The notes under the pieces are model-generated. The model worked only from the letters and a program-made list of their open reading frames with translations, ran no database searches and was not told where the DNA came from. Positions 48,828-58,079 of a stretch of DNA of 64,000 bases are shown one piece after another (positions within the stretch are counted from its first letter, which is position 1; each line of letters starts with the position of its first letter). The DNA lies in the NCBI GenBank assembly GCA_938008415.1, contig CALLKI010000063.1, positions 1-64,000 on the forward strand, read 5' to 3'. Both the position numbers and the translations under genes were made by a program. The stretch comes from an uncultured Luteimonas sp. GTDB taxonomy: Bacteria > Pseudomonadota > Gammaproteobacteria > Xanthomonadales > Xanthomonadaceae.

Positions 48828-50041
48828 TGACTTCCCATTCCGTTCCCGCGGCGGGGCGCGCGCTGCGCATCATCGCCGTCATCGCGTTCGCGTTCGCCAT
48901 GGCCGGCTGCAGCACCGTCAAGGGCTGGTTCGCCGGCAAGGACGACGACGAAAAAGCGGCCAGGAAGAAAAAGAACGAGCCGGCCGAACTGGTCGACTTC
49001 ACCCCCGGCATCGGCGTTTCGCGCCTGTGGTCGGCCAGCGCCGGCAAGGGCGAGGGGCGGATCGGTGCACGGCAGGCGCCCGCGGTCGCCGGCGGCCGGG
49101 TGTACGCGGCCGCGCTCGAGGGGGGCGTGCACGCCCTCGACCTGCAGACCGGCGCACGGATCTGGAAATACGACTCCGATCTGCCGCTCAGTGGCGGGCC
49201 GGGCGTGGGCGGCGGCCTGGTGGTGGTCGGCAGCCTGAAGGGCGACGTGATCGCGCTTGATGCGGATACGGGCGCCGAGCGCTGGCGCGCCAGGGTACCC
49301 AACGAGGTGATCTCCGCGCCGACCATTGGCCAGGGGCTGGTGCTGGTGCGTTCCAATGACGGCCGGGTGACCGCGTTCGACGCCACCAGCGGCGAGCGCC
49401 GCTGGTTCTGGACCGTGGACGTGCCGCCGCTGAGCGTGCGGGGCAACGACTCCCCGGTACTGGGCCCGGGCCTGGCCTTCGTCGGGAACGACGATGGCAC
49501 GCTCGCAGCCATCGCGCTGGCCGATGGCCGCCTGCTGTGGAGCCTGCCCATCGGCCAGCCCGACGGCCGCTCGGAGCTGGAGCGCATGGCCGACGTGGAT
49601 GGCGCCCCGGTGCTCGACGGCTCCATCCTCTACGCCAGCAGCTACAAGCAGCAGACCCTGGCGATCGACGGGCCCAGCGGCCGGCCGATCTGGGCCAGCG
49701 ACAAGGGCGGCCCGAACCGCGTCGGCCTGTCCATCGACAAGGTGATCGTCACCGACGCCGAGGGTTCGGTCTGGGCGATCGACCGCAGTTCCGGTTCGGT
49801 GGTCTGGCAGCAGCCCGCGCTGGCGCGCCGCAACCTCACCGGCGTGGCGGTCCAGGGTGATTACGCGGTGGTCGGCGACTACGACGGCTACCTGCACTGG
49901 CTGCGCCTGGACAACGGCGAGTTCGCCGCCCGGGCCCGGGCCGGACGCGCCGCGATCCGCGGCACCCCGGTCGTGGAGGACGGCATTCTCGTGGTGCAGA
50001 CCGTGGAAGGCGACGTCAGCGCCTGGCGCATCGGCCAGTAA
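48827..50041 (+). CDS. bamB: Outer-membrane assembly lipoprotein BamB
   Basis: 404 residues. The lipobox in AFAMAGCSTVKGWF is followed by an acidic/lysine spacer and an eight-bladed PQQ-type beta-propeller, with blades ending in motifs like GAERWRARVPNEVISAPTIGQGLVLVRSNDGRVTAFDATSGERRWFW. BamB is the scaffold of the BAM complex that inserts outer-membrane barrels such as the receptor at the left of this window. Translation is coupled to yfgM. A GC hairpin follows the stop. Confidence 0.93.
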   Translation: MTSHSVPAAGRALRIIAVIAFAFAMAGCSTVKGWFAGKDDDEKAARKKKNEPAELVDFTPGIGVSRLWSASAGKGEGRIGARQAPAVAGGRVYAAALEGGVHALDLQTGARIWKYDSDLPLSGGPGVGGGLVVVGSLKGDVIALDADTGAERWRARVPNEVISAPTIGQGLVLVRSNDGRVTAFDATSGERRWFWTVDVPPLSVRGNDSPVLGPGLAFVGNDDGTLAAIALADGRLLWSLPIGQPDGRSELERMADVDGAPVLDGSILYASSYKQQTLAIDGPSGRPIWASDKGGPNRVGLSIDKVIVTDAEGSVWAIDRSSGSVVWQQPALARRNLTGVAVQGDYAVVGDYDGYLHWLRLDNGEFAARARAGRAAIRGTPVVEDGILVVQTVEGDVSAWRIGQ

Positions 50042-50064
50042 GGCACCCGCTGGCATCGCGCACC

Positions 50065-50093
50065 GGCCCCGGGTAGCCTCGCTGCCCGGGGCC
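50065..50093 (+). terminator. Hairpin between bamB and der
   Basis: GGCCCCGGG (50065-50073), an 11-base loop, CCCGGGGCC (50085-50093), then CGCGTTTCC. The 9-bp stem is perfect with a short T-run. The der ATG is only 35 bp further, so it may attenuate rather than end transcription. Confidence 0.5.
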
Positions 50094-50127
50094 CGCGTTT
50101 CCGGCTCCCCATTTCACCAGGACACCC

Positions 50128-51528
50128 ATGCTCCCGCTCGTTGCCCTCGTCGGACGACCCAACGTCGGCAAGTCCACGCTGTTCAACGTGCTCACGCGCA
50201 CGCGCGACGCGCTGGTGCACGACGAGCCCGGCGTGACCCGCGACCGGCACTACGGCGTGTGCCGGATCGATGGTGCGCGCCCGTTCGTGGTGGTGGACAC
50301 CGGCGGCATCGCCGGCGAGGACGAGGGGCTGGCCGGCGCGACCGCGAAGCAGGCCCGTGCCGCCGCGGAGGAAGCCGACCTGGTGCTGTTCGTCGTCGAT
50401 GCCCGCGAGGGCGCCACCGCGCTGGATGACGACATCCTGCAGTGGCTGCGCCGTTCGGGACGGCCGGCGATCCTGGTCGTCAACAAGATCGACGGCGTGG
50501 ACCCGCAGGCGGCGCTGGCGGAGTTCGCCCGCTACGGCATCGCCGACGTCTTCACGGTGTCCTCGGCGCACCGCCAGGGCATCGGCCCCCTGGCCGAGGC
50601 GGTGCAGGCGCGGTTGCCGGAACGGGGCAGCGCCCAGGCGCCGGACGACGATCCCGAACGCATCCGGGTGGCTTTCGTCGGCCGTCCGAACGTCGGCAAG
50701 TCCACGCTGGTCAACCGCATCCTCGGCGAGGAGCGGATGATCGCCTCCGAGGTCCCCGGCACCACGCGCGACTCGATCTCCGTGGACATCGAGCGCGATG
50801 GCCGCAAGTACCGGCTGATCGACACCGCTGGCCTGCGCCGCAGGTCGCGCGTCGAGGAGGCCGTGGAGAAGTTCTCCGCGGTCAAGACCCTGCAGGCCAT
50901 CGAGCAGTGCCAGGTGGCTGTGGTCCTGATCGATGCCAGCGAGGGCGTGACCGAGCAGGACGCCAGCGTGCTCGGCGCGGTGCTCGACGCCGGGCGAGCG
51001 CTGGTGGTCGCGGTCAACAAGTGGGACGGGCTCAGCGCCTACCAGCGTGAGCAGACCGGGGCCATGCTGTCGCGGCGGCTGTCGTTCGTGCCGTGGGCGG
51101 AAGTGGTGCGGATCAGCGCCCTGCACGGATCCGGCCTGCGCGAGCTATTCCGCGCGATCCACCGCGCGCATGCCTCGGCGACGCGACAGTTCAGCACTTC
51201 CGAAGTCACGCGCGCCCTGGAAGCCGCGATCCAGGCCAGCCCGCCGCCGGCGGTGCGTGGCCATGCCCCCAAGCTGCGCTACGCGCACCCGGGCGGCGAG
51301 AACCCGCCGACCATCGTGGTCCACGGCAACCGCCTGCGCGCGCTCCCCGAGTCCTACCACCGCTACCTCGAGAACTTCTTCCGCAAGCGCTTCAGGCTCG
51401 TCGGCACGCCGGTGCACTTCGTGTTCAAGGAAGGCGACAACCCGTTCAAGGACAGGAAGAACGAGCTGACCGAACGGCAGATCAAGCGCCGGCGCCGGCT
51501 GATGCGGTTCGTCAAGCGCCGCAAGTAG
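50128..51528 (+). CDS. der: Ribosome biogenesis GTPase Der (EngA)
   Basis: 466 residues with two tandem G domains, each with GRPNVGKST (residues about 8-16 and 183-191), a DxxG switch (DTGGIAGED and DTAGLRRRS) and N-K-x-D specificity (VNKIDGVD and VNKWDGLS). A C-terminal KH-like domain (about 355-460) ends in basic residues (ERQIKRRRRLMRFVKRRK). It is essential for 50S assembly. The bamB-der order is conserved throughout gammaproteobacteria. Confidence 0.96.
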   Translation: MLPLVALVGRPNVGKSTLFNVLTRTRDALVHDEPGVTRDRHYGVCRIDGARPFVVVDTGGIAGEDEGLAGATAKQARAAAEEADLVLFVVDAREGATALDDDILQWLRRSGRPAILVVNKIDGVDPQAALAEFARYGIADVFTVSSAHRQGIGPLAEAVQARLPERGSAQAPDDDPERIRVAFVGRPNVGKSTLVNRILGEERMIASEVPGTTRDSISVDIERDGRKYRLIDTAGLRRRSRVEEAVEKFSAVKTLQAIEQCQVAVVLIDASEGVTEQDASVLGAVLDAGRALVVAVNKWDGLSAYQREQTGAMLSRRLSFVPWAEVVRISALHGSGLRELFRAIHRAHASATRQFSTSEVTRALEAAIQASPPPAVRGHAPKLRYAHPGGENPPTIVVHGNRLRALPESYHRYLENFFRKRFRLVGTPVHFVFKEGDNPFKDRKNELTERQIKRRRRLMRFVKRRK

Positions 51529-51542
51529 GCATGGGGGCTGGC

Positions 51543-52133
51543 ATGGCCGGCATCGGGCGCGACGGCATCACCCTGGGCATCCTCGCCGGCGGGCGCGCCA
51601 CGCGCCTGGGCGGCCGCGACAAGGCCTGGTTGCGGCGGGACGGCATCTCCCAGGTCGAGCGCCTGCAGCGGAAGTTCCGCGGGGAGGTCGCGCGCGTGCT
51701 GGCCAGCGCCAACCGCGGGCCGGAACGTTATGCCGCGCTCGGAATCGAGGTGGTCGCCGACCGCGTCGAGGGCTTCGGCCCGGTGGCCGGTCTGCATGCG
51801 CTGGCCCATGCCTGCGCCACGCCCTGGCTGTTCACCGTGCCGGTGGACGTGGTCGACCTCAACGAATGCCTGCTGCGCACGCTGGTGGCGGCCGCGCGGG
51901 GCAATGGCGCCTGTGCCGTGGACGACGACGGTCCGCAGCCGCTGGTGGCGCTGTGGCGGACACAAGCCCTGCGCGCGGCGTGCGCGGACGCGATCGCGCG
52001 GGACCTGCATGCGGTGCGGGTGCTGACCGACGCGCTGGCGATGGCGGAATGCCGCTTCGAGGGCGTACGCTTCGGCAACCTCAACACCCCCGAAGACCTG
52101 GCGGCCGCGGGCATCGATGCCGGGCCGGATTGA
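51543..52133 (+). CDS. mobA: Molybdenum cofactor guanylyltransferase
   Basis: 196 residues. The nucleotide-binding signature is GILAGGRATRLGGRDKAWL, followed by GFGPVAGLHALAHACATPWLFTVPVDVVDL (metal Asp), DDDGPQPLVALWRT and FGNLNTPEDLAAAG. It transfers GMP from GTP to molybdopterin to form the guanine-dinucleotide cofactor used by DMSO-reductase-type enzymes. ATG 51543 has GGGGG six bases upstream; ATG 51531 is an alternative. Followed 4 bp after its stop by moeA. Confidence 0.85.
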   Translation: MAGIGRDGITLGILAGGRATRLGGRDKAWLRRDGISQVERLQRKFRGEVARVLASANRGPERYAALGIEVVADRVEGFGPVAGLHALAHACATPWLFTVPVDVVDLNECLLRTLVAAARGNGACAVDDDGPQPLVALWRTQALRAACADAIARDLHAVRVLTDALAMAECRFEGVRFGNLNTPEDLAAAGIDAGPD

Positions 52134-52137
52134 GGCG

Positions 52138-53364
52138 ATGACGGAACCGTTTCCCAGCCGCATTTCCTATGCCGAGGCGCTCGCCATCGCCACGCGCGTC
52201 GCCGCCTCGCGGCGGCTGGCGGCCGAGCAGGTGGTGCTGTCACGGGCACACGGCCGCGTGCTCGCCAGGGACGTGGTGGCCACGCGGTTCCTGCCGCCGT
52301 TCGACAACGCGGCGATGGACGGCTTCGCGTTGCGGCACGCGGACCTGCCTGCCTCCGGCGAGGCGGTGCTGCGCCTGTACGGCGAGCAGTTCGCGGGAGG
52401 CACGCCCGTGCCCGGACCAGGGCCGGGCGGGTGCGTGCGCATCACCACCGGCGCGCCGATGCCGCCGGGCACCGACACCGTGGTGATCCGCGAGAACACC
52501 ATGGAGGAGGACGGTTCGGTGCGCATCCTCCAGCTGCCGCGCGCCGGCCAGAACGTGCGCATGAAAGGCGAGGACGTGCGCCCCGGGGACCCGCTGCTCG
52601 CCGCTGGCGAGGTGCTCACGCCCGCGCGGATCGCGCTGGCCGCCGCGCAGGGCCTGGCCGCGCTCGAGGTGGTGCGCCGGCCGACGGTCGCGGTGGTTAC
52701 CACCGGCGACGAGCTGGTCGAACCCGGCCTGCCGCTCGGCGAGGGCCAGCTGTACGACTCCAACCGCGGGCTGCTGATGGGCCTGCTGCATGCCGACGGT
52801 CTGGACCCGGTGGCGCTGCCTTCGCTGCCGGATGATCCGGGGCGGATCGGATCCGCGCTGCGCCAGGCGGGCGAGGCCTTCGACGTGGTGCTGACCTGCG
52901 GGGGCGTTTCGGCGGGCGAGAAGGACCACCTGCAGGCGCTGCTGCGGCTGCATGGCCAGGTGCATTTCTGGAAGGTGCGGATGAAGCCTGGCATGCCGGT
53001 GCTGTTCGCCGGCGGTGGCGGGTTCGGCCCGGCGCTGTTCCTGTGCCTGCCGGGCAATCCGGTGTCGGTGCTGGCGACGTATGTGGCGCTGGCGCGGCCG
53101 CTGCTCGACGCGATGCAGGGGCGCGCCGCGCGCAGGCGCTGGCGGGCGCGGCTCGATGCGCCATGGCACAAGCGGCACGAACGGCTGGAGTTCCTGCGCG
53201 GCATCCTGCGGCCGGGCGACGACGGCACGCTCCGGGTGGAGCCGAACCCGGCCGACGGTTCGCACCGCCTGCGCGCCGCGGCCGACGCCGACGTGCTGAT
53301 CGTGCTGGACGAAGGTGCCGGCACGTACCCGGCCGGCAGCGTCGTTGACGTGCTGCCGGTCTGA
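52138..53364 (+). CDS. moeA: Molybdopterin molybdenumtransferase
   Basis: 408 residues. The MoeA layout is present: SYAEALAIATRVAA, FDNAAMDGFALRHADL, TGAPMPPGTDTVVIRENT, VVTTGDELVEPGLPLGEGQLYDSNRGLL, LTCGGVSAGEKDHL (the MoCF-binding loop), VRMKPGMPVLFA and LCLPGNPVSVLATYVAL. It inserts molybdate into adenylylated molybdopterin. mobA-moeA are coupled (4-bp gap), but the other Moco genes are not in the window. A short GGCGGC/GCCGCC hairpin at 53397-53410 follows the stop. Confidence 0.94.
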   Translation: MTEPFPSRISYAEALAIATRVAASRRLAAEQVVLSRAHGRVLARDVVATRFLPPFDNAAMDGFALRHADLPASGEAVLRLYGEQFAGGTPVPGPGPGGCVRITTGAPMPPGTDTVVIRENTMEEDGSVRILQLPRAGQNVRMKGEDVRPGDPLLAAGEVLTPARIALAAAQGLAALEVVRRPTVAVVTTGDELVEPGLPLGEGQLYDSNRGLLMGLLHADGLDPVALPSLPDDPGRIGSALRQAGEAFDVVLTCGGVSAGEKDHLQALLRLHGQVHFWKVRMKPGMPVLFAGGGGFGPALFLCLPGNPVSVLATYVALARPLLDAMQGRAARRRWRARLDAPWHKRHERLEFLRGILRPGDDGTLRVEPNPADGSHRLRAAADADVLIVLDEGAGTYPAGSVVDVLPV

Positions 53365-53496
53365 CCACGCGGACGGAACCGGCCGCGGTGCGCTCAGGCG
53401 GCGTGCCGCCTGTCCCCGCGGGAACGGGCGGGTGGCGCGGTGGCGGTTTTCCTGCTGGAAGCCGGCGGCCGGGCGCCTTCCCGCCCGCGGGCCGGA

Positions 53497-53880
53497 TCAG
53501 CCCGGGTACGCGCGGTATGCGGCGATGGCCGCGCCCAGCGCGAGGACGAGCAGGGCGAGCGGCGCGGCCCAGAACGCGGCGAAGGACAGCACCATGGCCT
53601 TCCCGGGCGCCTCCCGGGGGTAGACGACCCGGTACGTGGACCGGGCCTTCCTCGCTGTGCTGCCGGGGGCGGCGACGAACTCGTATTCCCGGTCGTCGTG
53701 CGCGGTGAAGCGGACGACGGGATGGAAATGGCTGCCACGGATCCCGCTGGTCTCCCGGCGGACGAACCGGCCGGTCGCACGTGTGCCGCGCACGAGGAGC
53801 AGGACACGCCGTACCAGTACGGCGGTGCCGGTCGCGGCGAGGATGCATGAAACGGCAACGATGCAGGCGAATCCGGTCAT
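53497..53880 (-). CDS. Small membrane protein, DUF3592-like
   Basis: 127 residues with a TM helix at each end (FACIVAVSCILAATGTAVLVRRVLLLV and MVLSFAAFWAAPLALLVLALGAAIAAYRAY). Between them is a beta-rich periplasmic or cytoplasmic part: GTRATGRFVRRETSGIRGSHFHPVVRFTAHDDREYEFVA, and YRVVYPREAPGKA. This is the DUF3592 pattern (VxGxVxxxxxxxxxxxPVVxFxxxxGxxxxF then V-x-YxPxxP). Function unknown. Minus-strand gene between moeA and the GFA gene, probably co-transcribed with the latter (23-bp gap). Confidence 0.72.
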   Translation of the reverse strand: MTGFACIVAVSCILAATGTAVLVRRVLLLVRGTRATGRFVRRETSGIRGSHFHPVVRFTAHDDREYEFVAAPGSTARKARSTYRVVYPREAPGKAMVLSFAAFWAAPLALLVLALGAAIAAYRAYPG

Positions 53881-53903
53881 GGCGCCACCGGCGGAGTCAG
53901 GCT

Positions 53904-54368
53904 TCAGGTTGGCAGGCGCAGTTCGACGTCGGGGATCCACAGCTCCCGCCAGCGGGCGATCTTCCGCTCGCGGCCCAGCGACTGCGGGGAAACCCGAACC
54001 GCCGGCGGCAGGATGGCGGCCTCGTCGAGGCAGCCGGCATTGACCGCGGCGTAAAGCCGGTCGGCGTCGGTGAAGGTGGCGGCCACCAGCACGCCACAGC
54101 GGGCGCACAGCCGGAATTCCGCAGCCTCCGAGCCCTGGCGGTACGACAGGAGCGCGTTCCGTCCGGCGACGGTGATGTCCAGCCGTCCATCCGGGTCGGA
54201 GAGCCAGGCGGCGCCGTGCCGGCGGCAGAAGGAGCAGTCGCAGGCGCGCGGTGCGAGCGCCGCGGCCGGGAGCGAAGTGGCGAACGCGAGCCGCAGCAGC
54301 CCGCAGTGGCAGCCGCCGCGCATCAGCATGCGCCCATGCCGCGCCAGCGGGGCCTGTTGCCGTTCCAT
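53904..54368 (-). CDS. GFA-family (glutathione-dependent formaldehyde-activating/CENP-V) zinc protein
   Basis: 154 residues. Zinc-binding motifs are in family order: GGCHCGLLRLAFA, ACDCSFCRRHGAAWLSDP and RLCARCGVLVAATF. Many GFA-fold proteins are unrelated to formaldehyde, so activity cannot be inferred. The start is uncertain: ATG 54368 (MERQQAP) is chosen, with ATGs at 54380 and 54389 in frame and MLMRGGCHCG also possible. It diverges from comEC, 184 bp away. Confidence 0.8.
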   Translation of the reverse strand: MERQQAPLARHGRMLMRGGCHCGLLRLAFATSLPAAALAPRACDCSFCRRHGAAWLSDPDGRLDITVAGRNALLSYRQGSEAAEFRLCARCGVLVAATFTDADRLYAAVNAGCLDEAAILPPAVRVSPQSLGRERKIARWRELWIPDVELRLPT

Positions 54369-54552
54369 TCCGTCGGACATGGAGGCCATGGTGCCATGGG
54401 CGGGCCCGGGAGGTCCGGCGGTGGCGGGTTTCCCGCAGTTCCGGCACGCGGGCCGGTCGGGCAATTCCTACAGCGGGCGCCGTCGCGCGCCGATGCCCAT
54501 ACCGGCGGAGGCCGGGAAGAATCGCCACGGGAGCACGCAGGGAAGCGGCGAC

Positions 54553-56970
54553 ATGCACGGACACGGCTGCCGGGACACGGATCCGCCGGAGGAAAGGCGT
54601 GCGGGGCGGGTTGCCATGTTCGGCATCGCGACCGCGGCCGCGATGGCGTCGGGTGTCGTCGCCACGCTGCTGCTGCCGGCATGGCCGGGCTGGCCATGGT
54701 TCGCGGCGGCGCTGGTCGCCGGGTTGCTGTTGTGGGGGCGGGGAGGACATGCGGCACTGGTGCCTGCGGGCGCGCTGCTGGCGGGGCTCGGCTGGTGCGG
54801 CCTGCATGCGCTGCACGCGATGTCGCTGCAGCTGCCGCCGGAGTTCGAGCGGGCGGACGTGCAGGTCGTCGGCCGGGTGGAGGGGCTGCCGGTCCACGGG
54901 GAGGAACGGACCTGGTTCGGGTTCCGGGTGGACCGTGACCCGCGCCTGCCGGCACACCTGCGCGGGCGCCTGCTGCGGCTGTCGTGGTACGACGGCTGGC
55001 AGGGCGTGGACGAACGGCGCTTCGAGGTCGCGCCGGGCGGCCGTTGGCGGTTCACGGTACGGCTGCGCGCGCCGCGTGGCCTGCGCAACCCGGGCTGGTA
55101 CGACAGCGAGAAGCACGCGCTGGCCAACCGTGTCGCGGCGACGGGTTACGTGCGCGCGCAGGACGGGCCGGAGCGCCTGTCCCCGGGCGGTGGCGTGGAC
55201 GCATGGCGCGACGTGATGGCGCGGCGGATCGCGCATGTGCTGCCGGGCGCGTCCTCGCGTTACGTGCGGGCGCTGGCGCTGGGCGACACGCGCGGATTGC
55301 AGGACGCGGACTGGGAAGCACTGCGGGCCACCGGGCTGACCCACCTGATCGCGATCTCCGGGTTCCACGTCGGGATGGTCGCGGGCTTCGTCGCGTTGCT
55401 GGTCGCGGGAGTGTGGTGGTGCCTGCCCGCGCTGGCGCGGCACGTGCCGCGGCCGCAGGCTTCGGGCGTGGCGGCGCTGGCCGGCGCGCTCGGCTATGCG
55501 GCGGTCGCCGGGTTCGCGCTGCCCACGGTGCGTACGGTGCTGATGATCGCTGTGGTGGTGCTGGCACGGCTGTCGCGCAGCCACGTCGGCGTGGCCCAGT
55601 CGCTGGCCCTGGCCGCGATCGTGGTGCTCGCGTTCGACCCGCTGTCGGTGCTGGGGGCGGGGTTCTGGCTGAGCTACGCCGGCGTGGCGTGGCTGGCCTG
55701 GTGCATGCCCGTGGAGGGCGCCCTGCCGCTGCCGCGCGCCTTCCTGCTGGCGCAGACGGTGGCCACGCTGGGCCTGCTGCCGTTGACGGCGCTGCTGTTC
55801 GGGCAGGCTTCGCTGGCCGGGCCGCTGGCCAACCTGGTCGCGATCCCGTGGTGGAGCCTGGTGGTGGTGCCGCTGTCGCTGGCCGGCACCGCGCTGGAGG
55901 CTCTGCACGCGGGCTGGGGCACGGGGCTGTGGCGGGCCGCGGCCTGGTGCTTCGACCTGGCCTGGCCGCTGTTCGACATGCTCGCGCGCAGCCGGTTCGC
56001 GCTGTGGTGGCTGCCGGAGGCACGCTGGTTCGCGTTCCCGCTGGCGGTCGCGGGCACCTTCTGGATCCTGCTGCCGCGGGGCGTGCCCGGCAAGCCGCTG
56101 GCGGCATTGCTCCTGCTGCCGCTGCTGTGGCCGGACCGGCAGCTGCCCGGGCCGGGCGAAGCCGAGGTGGTGGTCTTCGACGTGGGGCAGGGTCTGTCGG
56201 TGCTGGTGCGCACGCAACGCCACGCGGTGCTGTACGACGCCGGCCCCCGTTCGCCGCACGGGTTCGACGCCGGCGAGCAGGTGGTGGTGCCGGCGCTGCA
56301 CGCGCTTGGCGTCCGCAGGCTGGATGCGGTCGTGATCGGGCACGGGGATGCCGACCATGCCGGCGGTTTCGGGGCCGTGGCGCGGCGCTTCGACCCGCCG
56401 GCGGTGTTCGCGGCGCGCGGCGCGCGGATCGCCGGCGCCGCGCCGTGCCTGGCCGGGACGCGCTGGGAATACGACGGCGTGGAGTTCCGCTTCCTCCACC
56501 CGGACGTGTACTTCCCCGAGCTGGGCAACGAATCGAGCTGCGTGCTGCGGGTGGCCTCGCGTCATGGCGCGGTGCTGCTGCCGGGGGACATCGGCGAGGT
56601 GGTCGAGCGGCTGCTGGCGCGCGCGCAGCCGGACGCGGTCCGCGCGGACGTGGTGCTGATGGCGCACCACGGCAGCCGCGGATCCTCCGACTTCCTGTTC
56701 CTGCGTGCGACCGGCGCGCGCCTCGCGCTGGCATCGGCGGGCCACGGCAACCGCTTCGGCCATCCCCACGTACAGGCGCTGGAGCGCTGGCAGCGGGCAG
56801 GGGCGGCCATCCGCTCCACGCACGAGGCCGGGGCGCTGCGCGTGCGCCTCGGCCACGACGGGATCCGGGTCGAGGCGCGCCGGGACACGCACCGGCGCCC
56901 ATGGGATGCCGAAGCCCGGCTGCGACGGCTGCAGCCCGGGGCCGCCGGGGTATCCTATCGGCCGGATTGA
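54553..56970 (+). CDS. comEC: DNA internalization protein ComEC/Rec2
   Basis: 805 residues. N-terminal TM helices and an OB-like DUF4131 segment (ADVQVVGRVEGLPVHGEERTWFGFRVD), then the Competence domain (MARRIAHVLPGASSRYVRALALGDTRGLQDADWEALRATGLTHLIAISGFHVGMVAG) with many TM helices, and a C-terminal metallo-beta-lactamase-like nuclease domain (VVFDVGQGLSVLVRT, VIGHGDADHAGGF, LMAHHGSRGSSDFLF). It forms the inner-membrane channel for transforming DNA and degrades one strand. The MBL motif HGDADHAGG is intact, so nuclease activity is plausible. The start at ATG 54553 is preferred over ATG 54616. Confidence 0.92.
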   Translation: MHGHGCRDTDPPEERRAGRVAMFGIATAAAMASGVVATLLLPAWPGWPWFAAALVAGLLLWGRGGHAALVPAGALLAGLGWCGLHALHAMSLQLPPEFERADVQVVGRVEGLPVHGEERTWFGFRVDRDPRLPAHLRGRLLRLSWYDGWQGVDERRFEVAPGGRWRFTVRLRAPRGLRNPGWYDSEKHALANRVAATGYVRAQDGPERLSPGGGVDAWRDVMARRIAHVLPGASSRYVRALALGDTRGLQDADWEALRATGLTHLIAISGFHVGMVAGFVALLVAGVWWCLPALARHVPRPQASGVAALAGALGYAAVAGFALPTVRTVLMIAVVVLARLSRSHVGVAQSLALAAIVVLAFDPLSVLGAGFWLSYAGVAWLAWCMPVEGALPLPRAFLLAQTVATLGLLPLTALLFGQASLAGPLANLVAIPWWSLVVVPLSLAGTALEALHAGWGTGLWRAAAWCFDLAWPLFDMLARSRFALWWLPEARWFAFPLAVAGTFWILLPRGVPGKPLAALLLLPLLWPDRQLPGPGEAEVVVFDVGQGLSVLVRTQRHAVLYDAGPRSPHGFDAGEQVVVPALHALGVRRLDAVVIGHGDADHAGGFGAVARRFDPPAVFAARGARIAGAAPCLAGTRWEYDGVEFRFLHPDVYFPELGNESSCVLRVASRHGAVLLPGDIGEVVERLLARAQPDAVRADVVLMAHHGSRGSSDFLFLRATGARLALASAGHGNRFGHPHVQALERWQRAGAAIRSTHEAGALRVRLGHDGIRVEARRDTHRRPWDAEARLRRLQPGAAGVSYRPD
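56951..56956 (+). promoter_or_regulatory. Possible -10 for the exbB-exbD-msbA-lpxK operon
   Basis: TATCCT inside the last codons of comEC lies 45 bp before the exbB start. It is one of few AT-containing hexamers in this stretch, but no -35 partner is seen and read-through from comEC is equally possible. Confidence 0.3.
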
Positions 56971-57001
56971 CGGCCGGAGGGCCGGAAAGAGGGGAGTGCA
57001 A

Positions 57002-57640
57002 GTGCTTGAACTGGTGAAGGCGGGCGGCTGGCCGATGATTCCGCTGCTGCTGCTGTCCGCCGTCGGCCTGGCGATCGTGGTCGAACGGCTCTGGGCCCTG
57101 CGCCGCAGGGCGGTGCTGCCGCCCGGGCTGGGCGAGGAAGTGCGCGCCTGGGCCGCGCGCGGGCGCCTGGATCCCGCGCACATTGAGTCGCTGCGTGCCA
57201 ACTCGCCGCTCGGTGCGCTGCTGGCGGCGGTCCTGGACATGCGCAACCGCCCGCGCGACGAGATCCGCGAGCGGGTCGAGGACACCGGCCGCCACATCGC
57301 CTTCCGCATGGAGCGTTACCTCAGCGCCCTCGGCACCATCGCCGGGGCCGGCCCGCTGCTCGGCCTGTTCGGCACCGTGGTCGGCATGATCCAGATGTTC
57401 CTCGGCGTGATGGGCCATGGCGTCGGCGACGTGAACCAGCTCGCCGGCGGCATCGGCAAGGCGCTGGTCTGTGCGGCCACCGGCATGATCGTGGCGGTCC
57501 CGGCACTGGTGTTCCACCGGTTCTTCCGAGCCAGGATCGACGGCTACATCGTCGAGATGGAGCACGAGGCCATCCAGCTGATGGACGTCATCGACCCCCG
57601 CGCGCGCCGGGCCGCGGGAACCGGGACATTGCAGGACTGA
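57002..57640 (+). CDS. exbB: ExbB/TolQ-family proton channel protein
   Basis: 212 residues from GTG 57002, five bases after GGGGAG. Three TM helices with a large cytoplasmic loop: WPMIPLLLLSAVGLAIVVERLWAL, TIAGAGPLLGLFGTVVGMIQMFLGVM and GGIGKALVCAATGMIVAVPALVFHRFF. The TM2/TM3 motifs are those of the proton channel of TonB/Tol systems. It lies between comEC and msbA, an arrangement conserved in gammaproteobacteria including Pseudomonas, with no tonB or tolA alongside. Which partner it energises is unknown. Confidence 0.9.
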   Translation: MLELVKAGGWPMIPLLLLSAVGLAIVVERLWALRRRAVLPPGLGEEVRAWAARGRLDPAHIESLRANSPLGALLAAVLDMRNRPRDEIRERVEDTGRHIAFRMERYLSALGTIAGAGPLLGLFGTVVGMIQMFLGVMGHGVGDVNQLAGGIGKALVCAATGMIVAVPALVFHRFFRARIDGYIVEMEHEAIQLMDVIDPRARRAAGTGTLQD

Positions 57641-57644
57641 CCGG

Positions 57645-58079
57645 ATGCGCATCCGCGACCGCCGCGCCGAGGACCTGCCTGAAATCAACCTCGTGCCGCT
57701 GATCGACGTGATCCTGGTGCTGATCATCTTCTTCGTGGTCACCACCACGTTCGACGCGCGCTCGGTGCTCAAGCTCGAACTGCCGCGTGCATCCGGTGAC
57801 CGGAACGAGGCGCAGTCCAAGGCGCTGAACCTGCTGATCAATGCCGAGGGGCGCTATTTCGTCGAGGACCGCGAGGCGCTTCGCACCGACGTCGAGTCGC
57901 TCAAGCGCACCATCGTGGAGGTGGCGGGCGACGACCGGGACCGCACCGTGCTGGTGCGCGCAGACGCGCGCACGCCGTGGCAGGCGGTGGTGACCGCCTA
58001 CGACGCGCTGGGCCAGCTCGGCTTCCGGCGCATCGCCAACGCCACGGCCCCGGAACGGCCGCAGGGGCAGGAGAGATGA
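57645..58079 (+). CDS. exbD: ExbD/TolR-family protein
   Basis: 144 residues. The single TM helix carries the essential aspartate (EINLVPLIDVILVLIIFFVVTTTF, Asp about residue 21), followed by a periplasmic ExbD/TolR domain (LNLLINAEGRYFVEDREALRTDVESLKRTI, VLVRADARTPWQAVVTAYDALGQLGF). It pairs with the ExbB gene 4 bp upstream as a proton-driven motor. The end overlaps msbA by ATGA, coupling it to lipid A export rather than to TonB. Confidence 0.91.
   Translation: MRIRDRRAEDLPEINLVPLIDVILVLIIFFVVTTTFDARSVLKLELPRASGDRNEAQSKALNLLINAEGRYFVEDREALRTDVESLKRTIVEVAGDDRDRTVLVRADARTPWQAVVTAYDALGQLGFRRIANATAPERPQGQER

Noticed and set aside
53394..53496. Possible small minus-strand gene ending at 53394
   Set aside because: The frame encodes an Arg/Pro/Ser-rich tail overlapping the DUF3592 gene and a hairpin; no start, ribosome site or homology.
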